Source: Parachlamydiaceae bacterium
GTDB lineage: Bacteria; Chlamydiota; Chlamydiia; Chlamydiales; Parachlamydiaceae
Assembly (NCBI GenBank): GCA_030147755.1
Contig: JASBUW010000069.1
Span: forward strand, 1-64,000
Length of the DNA stretch: 64,000 bases
Direction of reading: 5' to 3'
The notes below the pieces were generated by a model. That model was given only the letters and a program-made list of their open reading frames with translations, had not been told where the DNA came from and made no database searches. A program made the translations under genes and the position numbers. Within the stretch, counting starts at the first letter, position 1. Each line of letters starts with the position of its first letter. This document shows positions 1 to 7,436 of this stretch, in pieces.

Positions 1-254
1 CTCATTTTATTATGGATTGATTCCCCACGTTCCGCTACAGGCCTAACCGGCCTTTCGCTTCACGCGGGGCTTCCCACTTTTGATCGCTGCCGCGATTAGC
101 TACAATTGTCCAAACTTCAGTTTGCGTAAGGTGAGTAATTAAAAAATCTTAACAGGCGATTGCTTGGATTCTATACAATTTCATATTCAGTTTTTTAGTA
201 GTTATGCTATATTCCATTTCTCAATAACTGCAAAACTTTCATTCTTCATTATTT
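1..254. other. Left edge, upstream region of dnaE; no gene recognised
   Basis: A short frame on the + strand is open from the window edge to a TAG at 97-99 (33 codons). It has no recognisable product and could be the tail of a gene outside the window. Bases 1-120 look richer in G and C than the AT-rich stretch that follows. No clear promoter or ribosome binding site for dnaE can be picked out. Confidence 0.3.
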
Positions 255-3200
255 ATGTCAGCATTCATCCATTTACGTGCGCATTCGCAATACTCCATTT
301 TGGATGCGACTGCTTCGCCTTCAGATCTGGTGCAAAAAGCAGCTCAAAATGGCATGAAAGCCCTGGCTTTAACCGATCATGGCAATCTATTTGGAGTAGT
401 CGATTTTTATAAAGCATGTAAAGAAGCTAAGATTAAAGCCGTTTTAGGTTGCGATCTCTATGTGGCTCCTCATTCCCGTTTAGAAAAAGCACGCGTACAA
501 GGGTTTCGTCCCGCCTATACGCTCACTCTCTTAGCTAAAAATAAGCAGGGATATCAAAATTTATGTAAATTATCTTCGATAGGGTATTTGGAAGGATTTT
601 ACTACCATCCCCGTATCGACCATGAATTATTGGAAAAATATCATGAGGGACTCATTTGCATTGCAGGTAGTTTAGGCACGCGTTTATCGCATGAAATTTT
701 GCAAGGAACTCCCGAAAGTGTATTATCTCATCTGCAGTACTATCGGGGACTATTTGGTGAGGATTATTATCTAGACTTGCAACGGCATACAATGTCGCCT
801 GAAGATCTGCAAACCGATGGACTTTATCAAGAATCGTGGTTGGTTCAGCAATACCAAGACTATATCCAGCGGCAGCAAAAACTCAATGAAGCTTTGCTGG
901 ATTTAAGCCGTCAGCAGGGAATTCCGTTAGTAGCTACTAATGATGTGCATTATCTGGATCGTGAAGACTGGCGTGCGCACGAAATTTTAATGAATGTTCA
1001 ATCAGGTGAACCCTGTGAAATTTGGGAAAAAGATGCGTATGGCAATCCTAAATTCCGCGTTCCTAATCCTAAACGCAATACCTATCCTTCACATGAATAT
1101 TACTTTAAGTCTGCAGAACAGATGCAAATCCTGTTTGAAGATGTACCGGAAGCCTTATCGAATACAAGTAAAATTGCCGAGCAATGTTATGTTGAAATTG
1201 ATTTTAAGACGAAGCATTATCCTGTTTATCTGCCTCCCACTTTAGACAATCAAACTTATACAAAAGAAGAGCAGACACAAGCAGTAGAAAAATTTCTTTG
1301 GCAGCTATGTGAAGAAGGGATTCCCGTTCGATATACGCCTGAACGTTTAGCAAAAATAAAAGAGATTTTTCCTGATAAAGATCCCATGCAGATTGTGCGT
1401 GAGCGTCTCGACTATGAAATGAGTATTATTGTTCCTAAAGGCATGAGTGATTATTTGCTCATTGTGTGGGACTTCATCAATTGGGCAAAGCGCAATAGCA
1501 TTCCCATGGGGCCTGGAAGAGGATCAGGAGCGGGATCCATCGTTCTTTATTTGATTGGTATCACAGACATTGAGCCTTTGCGTTTTCACTTATTCTTTGA
1601 GCGTTTTATTAATCCGGAACGTATTTCTTATCCCGATATTGACGTTGACATTTGCATGGATCGACGTGGAGATGTCATCGCTTACACGCTGCAAAAATAT
1701 GGAAAGGATAATGTCGCGCAGATTATTACTTTTGGTACGATGAAAGCCAAAATGGCTCTGAAAGACGTCGGTAGGGTCTTAAGTGTGCCTTTAGCTAAGG
1801 TGAATGAGATTGCGAAATTAGTGCCGGAAGATCTCAATATCACGCTCGATAAAGCGCTTGAAAAAGATCCTGATTTGCGGCAGCTCTATGAAACGGATGA
1901 AGAAGTGCAACGCTTGGTAGATCTAGCGCGTAAACTCGAAGGATCGATTCGCAATACAGGCATCCATGCGGCCGGTATTATCATTAGTGGTTCACCTTTG
2001 ACGGATCTCATTCCCATTTGCAATGCCAAAGATTCAGATATGCCTGTCACCCAGTTTTCGATGAAACCTGTCGAAGCTGTGGGGATGCTAAAAGTGGACT
2101 TTTTGGGATTAAAAACTTTAACAGCTATCCAGATTTGTGTAGATGCAATTGAAGCGAGTACGGGGCAAAAAATTGATTGGATTAATCTCCCCTTAGATGA
2201 TAAAGCGACTTTTGATTTGCTTAATCAAGGCAAAACGATGGGAATCTTCCAGTTAGAGTCCGGCGGCATGCAGGATCTTGCGCGTCAGCTGCATTTAGAT
2301 CGTTTTGAAGAGATTATCGCGGTTGGTGCGTTGTATCGACCGGGTCCTATGGATATGATTCCGTCCTTTATCAATCGTAAGCATGGACGAGAGCCTATTG
2401 AATATGACCATCCGTGGATGGGCAATATCCTGGCTGAAACCTATGGCATTATGGTCTACCAAGAGCAAGTGATGCAGATTGCCAGCAAGTTGGCTAACTT
2501 CTCATTAGGAGAAGGGGATGTCTTGCGCCGTGCAATGGGTAAAAAAGACATGGATCAAATGGCGCAACAGCGCGAGAAATTTCGCTTGGGAGCCTTGCAA
2601 AATCAAATTGACGAACATACGTCCATGCTGATTTTTGATAAAATGGAAAAATTTGCCGCATATGGTTTTAATAAATCACATGCCGCTGCCTATGGATATG
2701 TCTCGTATGTCACTGCTTATCTAAAAGCCAATTATCCACGTGAATGGATGGCAGCTCTTATGACATGTGATCGCGATGATTTAACGAAAGTGGCCAAATT
2801 TATTCGAGAATGCCAAAGCATGAACATTCCCATGCTTCCTCCCGATGTCAACGAAGCGAGCGATATTTTTCAAGCAACTAAGCAAGGGATTCGCTTTGCG
2901 ATGACCGGGATTAAAGGCGTCGGAGCCGGGGTTGTCGAGGCGATTATTCAAGAGCGTAAACAACGCGGACCCTTTCAAAGTTTTTATGATTTTTTCAAAC
3001 GCATTGATACGAAAAAAGTGGGAAAAAAAGTCATTGAAAACTTAGTAGAAGCAGGATCTTTTGATTTCACAGGATGGTCGCGCGATGCGCTCTTATTGAC
3101 TATAGAGCCTATTTATGATTCAGTTTCTAAAGAGCAAAAAGAAAATGCGTTGGGCATTATGTCACTGTTTTCATTGATGGGAGATACGAATCAAACGCGT

Positions 3201-3989
3201 TTTAGTCAACCGCCGGAAGTGAAACAGAAAACGCCTCGTCAAGAGATCTTGCGTAAAGAAAAAGAATTGTTGGGATTTTTCTTAACGGGACATCCCATGG
3301 ATGACTATAAGCACATTTTGCAGCGTTTGTCGTGTGTTCCGTTAAGGCGTATGGATCAAATGGATCACGATGCAGTGTTTCGTTCTGCTTTTATTGTCGA
3401 ATCGATACAGGTGCGCATTTCCTTCAAAACACAGAAAAAATTTGCCATTTTGATGATTAGCGATGGTATTGAAAGGCAAGAATTGCCTATTTGGGCAGAT
3501 TTATACGAAGAAAAAAGCCATTTGCTCAAAGAAAATCAATTGCTTTATGCGGTCTTGCAAGTGGATAAAAAAGAAGAGAACGTGCGTTTATCTTGTCGTT
3601 GGTTAGACGATTTGACAAAAGCCAACGAAGAGATGATAGAAGCGTGTGATCAAGCGTATGATAAGGCCAAGCATCATGTCACGCGCATGGCGCATGCTAA
3701 ACAGAATCCTAAACCAAATGCTTCTGAAAAACCCAAAACAACTCCCAAAGAGCAGCCTATGAAACCTATTTTAATTAAATTGGATGCAGACCAAGCGCGT
3801 TTAAGCCATATCTTGAAACTGAAAGAGTTCTTCACACAGCACCATGGGACAACACCTATTCAAATTCAGTTTCATACGCCCACTAAATCGCTGGCCACTT
3901 TGCATATTGAAAGCAAATGGGGCCTGACATTGGATCAACACGCCAAGCAAAAAATTAGTGAGTTAAGTTGTGTGTTAGCGATCGAATAA
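255..3989 (+). CDS. dnaE: DNA polymerase III alpha subunit
   Basis: This is the replicative polymerase subunit that elongates both strands at the fork as part of the Pol III holoenzyme. At 1244 aa it has the usual full DnaE length. The N-terminal PHP domain begins with HLRAH (H6 and H10) and continues with the ALTDHGN motif. The polymerase palm carries GPGRGSGAG (about residue 419) and PDIDVD (460-465), which contains catalytic aspartates. Further on are RPGPMDMIPSF, a helix-hairpin-helix region (around GIKGVGAGVV) and an OB-fold-like C-terminal part. The start ATG at 255 puts the PHP histidines at the expected distance. The ribosome binding site is weak. A large palindrome follows the stop directly. 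In C. trachomatis, as I recall, dnaE also precedes the genes found next here. Confidence 0.98.
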   Translation: MSAFIHLRAHSQYSILDATASPSDLVQKAAQNGMKALALTDHGNLFGVVDFYKACKEAKIKAVLGCDLYVAPHSRLEKARVQGFRPAYTLTLLAKNKQGYQNLCKLSSIGYLEGFYYHPRIDHELLEKYHEGLICIAGSLGTRLSHEILQGTPESVLSHLQYYRGLFGEDYYLDLQRHTMSPEDLQTDGLYQESWLVQQYQDYIQRQQKLNEALLDLSRQQGIPLVATNDVHYLDREDWRAHEILMNVQSGEPCEIWEKDAYGNPKFRVPNPKRNTYPSHEYYFKSAEQMQILFEDVPEALSNTSKIAEQCYVEIDFKTKHYPVYLPPTLDNQTYTKEEQTQAVEKFLWQLCEEGIPVRYTPERLAKIKEIFPDKDPMQIVRERLDYEMSIIVPKGMSDYLLIVWDFINWAKRNSIPMGPGRGSGAGSIVLYLIGITDIEPLRFHLFFERFINPERISYPDIDVDICMDRRGDVIAYTLQKYGKDNVAQIITFGTMKAKMALKDVGRVLSVPLAKVNEIAKLVPEDLNITLDKALEKDPDLRQLYETDEEVQRLVDLARKLEGSIRNTGIHAAGIIISGSPLTDLIPICNAKDSDMPVTQFSMKPVEAVGMLKVDFLGLKTLTAIQICVDAIEASTGQKIDWINLPLDDKATFDLLNQGKTMGIFQLESGGMQDLARQLHLDRFEEIIAVGALYRPGPMDMIPSFINRKHGREPIEYDHPWMGNILAETYGIMVYQEQVMQIASKLANFSLGEGDVLRRAMGKKDMDQMAQQREKFRLGALQNQIDEHTSMLIFDKMEKFAAYGFNKSHAAAYGYVSYVTAYLKANYPREWMAALMTCDRDDLTKVAKFIRECQSMNIPMLPPDVNEASDIFQATKQGIRFAMTGIKGVGAGVVEAIIQERKQRGPFQSFYDFFKRIDTKKVGKKVIENLVEAGSFDFTGWSRDALLLTIEPIYDSVSKEQKENALGIMSLFSLMGDTNQTRFSQPPEVKQKTPRQEILRKEKELLGFFLTGHPMDDYKHILQRLSCVPLRRMDQMDHDAVFRSAFIVESIQVRISFKTQKKFAILMISDGIERQELPIWADLYEEKSHLLKENQLLYAVLQVDKKEENVRLSCRWLDDLTKANEEMIEACDQAYDKAKHHVTRMAHAKQNPKPNASEKPKTTPKEQPMKPILIKLDADQARLSHILKLKEFFTQHHGTTPIQIQFHTPTKSLATLHIESKWGLTLDQHAKQKISELSCVLAIE

Positions 3990-3992
3990 GAA

Positions 3993-4098
3993 CAAAAAGG
4001 ACAAACGACGATAACGACCTTAACGACAAACGACAAAAGATTTTTTTATTTCTTCCGTCGTTTGTCGTTAAGGTCGTTATCGTCGTTTGTCCTTTTTG
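3993..4098. repeat. Large intergenic palindrome, ACGAC family, copy 1
   Basis: Left arm 3993-4034 and right arm 4057-4098 are perfect inverted repeats of 42 bp around a 22-nt T-rich loop (4035-4056). The arms are built from degenerate short units (ACAAACGAC, ATAACGAC, TTAACGAC). The element starts 4 nt after the dnaE stop and ends in CCTTTTTGCTTTT, so it could also end transcription. Related copies lie at 19181, 23571 and 27767. Confidence 0.95.
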
Positions 4099-4219
4099 CT
4101 TTTAATCATGTCTATTAAGAGCCTAATTAACAGTAAAAGATTGACAGGAAGCAGCTTGCCCTCTACACTTGATTTCTTTTTGATTTCACACAGAATCGTT
4201 TAATCCGAGCGAGAGTTTT

Positions 4220-5728
4220 ATGAGAAAACAGTCCTTGGCCGTTTTAGGTCTTCTCAGCGTTTTATGTTTAGGATCTCCCTTGCAATTGCAAGCTTCTAAA
4301 TCAAAGCCTTTTAGCTCTCAAGAAGACGCGGATGCTTATTTAACCTGTCATTATAATGCTGCTTGTCGCTATTACAACCACAAAGAATGGCGTCGTGCTT
4401 CCATGGAGTTTGAGAAGGTCATTTATTTTTTCCCTAACTCGGATGCTGCTGCTGATGCGTCTTATTATTTGGCCATTTGTTATTTTGAGATGAAAGAATA
4501 TGATTTTGCCAATACGGAATTCTCTAATTATTTAAAAGCTTCTAATCAGCCTGCTTTTTTTGAAGAGGCCGTGCAATACAAATTCTGCATTGCTGAACAT
4601 TTTAAAATGGGTAAGAAACGACGTTATTTTAAGATGCGTTATTGCCCCAAATGGGCTTCGGGACAAGATCTTGCTTTGACCATTTATGATGAAGTGGTGG
4701 CGGCTTTGCCTAACAATGAATTAGCAGTTCAAGCTCTTTATTCTAAAGCCGATTTATTAAAACGCATGGAAGAATATCGAGATGCGGTAGAAGCCTATCA
4801 AACCATTATTCGGCGTTTTCCTAAAAATGAAATTGTACCAGCCTGCTATATTAATATTGCAGAATCTTTTTATCAACAAAGCCGCTATGAATTTCAAAAT
4901 CCTGATTTATTAGCTTTAGCTGAGTTAAATGCCCGCAAATTCCAAGAGGATTTTCCGCGTGATGAGCGTGTCGCAATTGCTGAAGATTATGTTAAGCGCA
5001 TCAAAGAGTTGTATGCGAAAGGACTCTGTGATTTGGGATTATTTTATGAGCGTATGACACAACCGGCTGCGGCTGCCATTTATTATCAAAGTTCTATTGA
5101 AGAGTTTCCAGATACTGCTGTATCTAAATTTTGTCGTTCGCGGTTGATTTGTTTAGGCTATAAAGTCAATCAAGAAGATGAAGAGGCTCTGAATTGCTGT
5201 GAAGAAGTTGTAGAATGTCCACCGGAAGACAATACGTGTCCTTGCCCTCCCTGTGAAGATAATGCCATTTGCACACCACAAGAGGAAATATCCTTGACTG
5301 ACACACCTATTCAAGAACAGCCTGTGAATGCAATGCCTACAGAAAGCACTCCAGGAAATTTTGATGTAGCTATGCTGGAAGCACCTCCAATTCACACTAT
5401 TTATCCCGATCAAGGCATGGATCGAGATATGCATATGAGCGGCTCCGTAGAGGAAGTGACGATGAATGCGTCGATGAACCCTCTTTTTTCAGGAACCTTT
5501 GATGAAATTCCTGGTAGTTTTGAAGTGCAGATGCCGGTCGAACCTCCTTTGACTTATACTTATACACAAGAAGTTTCCCAAGAATTTGCAGAAGATGCGA
5601 TGAGGCAAGGTGTGCCTGTTTACGCTGAAGAACAAGTAGAAGAAATTCCTCCTACTTATATTCACTACAGCTTATGCAAAAAACGTCCCCAAAAATGCAT
5701 GCCGTCTTCCAGTTGTTATGAAAATTAA
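4220..5728 (+). CDS. Secreted TPR protein, BamD-like, with Cys-rich tail
   Basis: The 502-aa protein has a signal peptide (hydrophobic residues 6-25, cleavage near LQLQA). TPR-like helical repeats cover about residues 30-310 and resemble BamD/YbgF proteins of the outer membrane assembly pathway: RASMEFEKVIYFFPNS, ASYYLAICYFEMKEYDFA and AVEAYQTIIRRFPKN. Residues about 325-350 form an acidic Cys-rich stretch (CC, CPCPPC). The tail holds two related units around FDVAMLEAPPIHTIYP and FEVQMPVEPPLTYTYT. No lipobox Cys is present, so it is not a standard BamD lipoprotein. It overlaps the next gene by 11 bp, implying co-translation with the LptE-like lipoprotein. C. trachomatis has a hypothetical protein at the same place. 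Outer-membrane assembly is inferred from fold and neighbour. Confidence 0.85.
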   Translation: MRKQSLAVLGLLSVLCLGSPLQLQASKSKPFSSQEDADAYLTCHYNAACRYYNHKEWRRASMEFEKVIYFFPNSDAAADASYYLAICYFEMKEYDFANTEFSNYLKASNQPAFFEEAVQYKFCIAEHFKMGKKRRYFKMRYCPKWASGQDLALTIYDEVVAALPNNELAVQALYSKADLLKRMEEYRDAVEAYQTIIRRFPKNEIVPACYINIAESFYQQSRYEFQNPDLLALAELNARKFQEDFPRDERVAIAEDYVKRIKELYAKGLCDLGLFYERMTQPAAAAIYYQSSIEEFPDTAVSKFCRSRLICLGYKVNQEDEEALNCCEEVVECPPEDNTCPCPPCEDNAICTPQEEISLTDTPIQEQPVNAMPTESTPGNFDVAMLEAPPIHTIYPDQGMDRDMHMSGSVEEVTMNASMNPLFSGTFDEIPGSFEVQMPVEPPLTYTYTQEVSQEFAEDAMRQGVPVYAEEQVEEIPPTYIHYSLCKKRPQKCMPSSSCYEN

Positions 5729-6281
5729 AGGAAGTTTAGGGCTCCTTCTTTTAATGGCAGGGTGTTATTTAACAGGCTGCTATTATCAATTTGGTCAAGG
5801 TGAATTAGCGCGTGTTTACCATTCAATCTCAGTCCCTTATATTGAAGGGGATCAGAAAGGAGAACTCACCGCCGAAGTAATCAAGCAATTAAGTCTTTCA
5901 GGTGCTTTTCATTATGTCAATGAAAGTAGCGATTTGATTTTAAAAATTAAAATTATTGAATTGCGTGATGAAAATATTGGTTTTCGTTATGATCGCAAAA
6001 AAAGAGGAAAATTAAGGAAATCCATTATTCCTACAGAAACGCGTTTGAGTGGCCAAGTAGAAGTTCTTTTAGTGGATAAAAGCGGACAAACCATTAGAGG
6101 ACCTACAAGGATTGTAGCTAGCACAGACTTTGATCATACTTACTACTCGAGTCGACATGGAATTAATATTTTCTCTTTAGGACAATTGAATGATCTTGAT
6201 GCTGCTCATGATGCTGCGATGCGCCCTTTAAATCGACACTTAGCTGAAAGAATCGTAGATTACATTGTGAACAGTTGGTAA
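5718..6281 (+). CDS. lptE: LptE-like LPS assembly lipoprotein
   Basis: This 187-aa predicted lipoprotein has two possible lipobox cysteines, C16 (LMAGC) and C21 (YLTGC). The mature part follows the LptE pattern: an aromatic start, ISVPYIEGD, ELTAEVIKQLSLSGAF, then strands with LILKIKIIEL and SGQVEVLLVDKSG. LptE plugs the LptD barrel that puts LPS into the outer leaflet. The gene starts inside the end of the TPR gene (11-bp overlap), so both are probably translated together. A dedicated LPS-export role is inferred, since the family is very divergent and no single residue is diagnostic. A generic chlamydial lipoprotein is the alternative. Confidence 0.7.
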   Translation: MKIKGSLGLLLLMAGCYLTGCYYQFGQGELARVYHSISVPYIEGDQKGELTAEVIKQLSLSGAFHYVNESSDLILKIKIIELRDENIGFRYDRKKRGKLRKSIIPTETRLSGQVEVLLVDKSGQTIRGPTRIVASTDFDHTYYSSRHGINIFSLGQLNDLDAAHDAAMRPLNRHLAERIVDYIVNSW

Positions 6282-6329
6282 GGCGTATTCCTCCGGATCT
6301 AGATGCTTTTGTGAAGGACTCCAATAAGT

Positions 6330-6761
6330 ATGAAAAAAAAAGTTTTTCCAGCCCAACTTGAATACTTGCATGAAATGCTCAATTTTATTCAAACGTACGG
6401 GGCAAATCAAAATATTTCGCATGATCTAATAGATAAAATTATTTTAGCAGCTGAAGAAGCACTTGTAAATGTGATTAACTATGGTTATCCGGATCAGACA
6501 CCGGATGGCACCGTGGAAATTACTTGTCAGGACAGTGAAAAACAACATGGGCTAAAAATCATTATTAAAGATCAAGGCGTGCCTTTTAATCCTGTTGAAC
6601 AAGCTCCTCCTCCAAAATCGCCCACTGATTTTATCAAAAGCGAAGATAAAGCTTATAAAGTGGGAGGATATGGAATCTATATTTTTGTAGGCATTATGGA
6701 TCGTGTTGAGTATCAACGCACAGATGGGGGTAATACTTTAACCCTAGTCAAATATTTCTAA
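6330..6761 (+). CDS. rsbW: RsbW-type anti-sigma factor serine kinase
   Basis: The 143-aa GHKL-type ATPase matches anti-sigma kinases that bind a sigma factor and phosphorylate an antagonist. The N box is LAAEEALVNVINYGYP (about 45-60). The G1 box is IIKDQGVPFNP (about 85-95). The G2 box is VGGYGIYIFVGIMDRVEY (about 110-128). Length and domain limits fit stand-alone RsbW. The gene lies 48 bp after the LptE-like gene in the same direction, in the position rsbW holds in C. trachomatis. No partner antagonist (RsbV) or phosphatase is visible here. Which sigma factor it controls cannot be told from the sequence. Confidence 0.92.
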   Translation: MKKKVFPAQLEYLHEMLNFIQTYGANQNISHDLIDKIILAAEEALVNVINYGYPDQTPDGTVEITCQDSEKQHGLKIIIKDQGVPFNPVEQAPPPKSPTDFIKSEDKAYKVGGYGIYIFVGIMDRVEYQRTDGGNTLTLVKYF

Positions 6762-6780
6762 TGATAGAAGTGGCAAATTG

Positions 6781-7218
6781 TTACGCTGTTGCGCTCAAAT
6801 GGGACAACAAACCTTCTGTTTCTTGAATCTCAATCAGAAATTGCTCTAATACTTTAAGCACTAAATTAGAATTGTTATACACACCAGAGGCAATAAAAGC
6901 TGCTTCTAATTGGGGATCACGTGCGTCATGGTTCAAGGCAATGAGTGTATAGGTCACAGGAACTTGATTCAAATGATCAGGAATAATCCATACAATGAAT
7001 TCTGGATTAATGAGTGTCAATTTCTCCGGTGTTTCTACAATGTGAAAATATTGTGTTAAATTCGTTTTTTGACGATGAGAGAGATGTGGTTGAAAATGCA
7101 AAAGATCAAAATGATAGAGAAGCTCTAGGTTAATCGTAAAAACGCCCTCTGGTAACAAGAAATTCAAATTTTTCATGAATTTTTGATAGCATTCTTCAAT
7201 TAACGCTAAATTACGCAT
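6781..7218 (-). CDS. Conserved small chlamydial protein of unknown function
   Basis: This 145-aa soluble protein has no signal peptide or membrane helix. It looks like a mixed alpha/beta fold with alternating hydrophobic strands (KLTLINPEFIVWIIP, YTLIALNHD) and a helical end (LVLKVLEQFLIEIQE). It is convergent with rsbW, with a 19-bp gap. A hypothetical gene occupies the same place between rsbW and dacF in C. trachomatis, so it is probably the orthologue; that rests on position and length only. I cannot assign a function. Confidence 0.75.
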   Translation of the reverse strand: MRNLALIEECYQKFMKNLNFLLPEGVFTINLELLYHFDLLHFQPHLSHRQKTNLTQYFHIVETPEKLTLINPEFIVWIIPDHLNQVPVTYTLIALNHDARDPQLEAAFIASGVYNNSNLVLKVLEQFLIEIQETEGLLSHLSATA

Positions 7219-7398
7219 AAAAAACCTCGTACTCTACCCACTCCTACATTTATTTTAATCTAATTTTATTAAAAATTCAATTAACGGAATGTTTAGATTT
7301 AGTAAATTATCTAAGTTAAAGTAACTACTCAGCTAGTTGTAATTTGATTTGAAAATTGATTTTTCAAGTTATGTATATAACTTTTCAGATGTTTTAAT

Positions 7399-7428
7399 AA
7401 ACCAATTTTTGAAGCTATTTGTGTATAA
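7399..7428. repeat. Solo half of the long 59.5-kb palindrome
   Basis: These 30 nt, ending in ATTTGTGTATAAAG, match the outer end of the right arm at 59488-59650 with only three or so differences over about 30 positions. The matching arm is absent here. The copy sits just downstream of the stop of the SH2 gene on the minus strand. Confidence 0.7.
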
Positions 7429-7436
7429 AGCATGTT

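Noticed and set aside
1-99. Open frame at the left edge as a gene end
   Set aside because: Thirty-three codons without a recognisable product or upstream context are not enough to call a gene.
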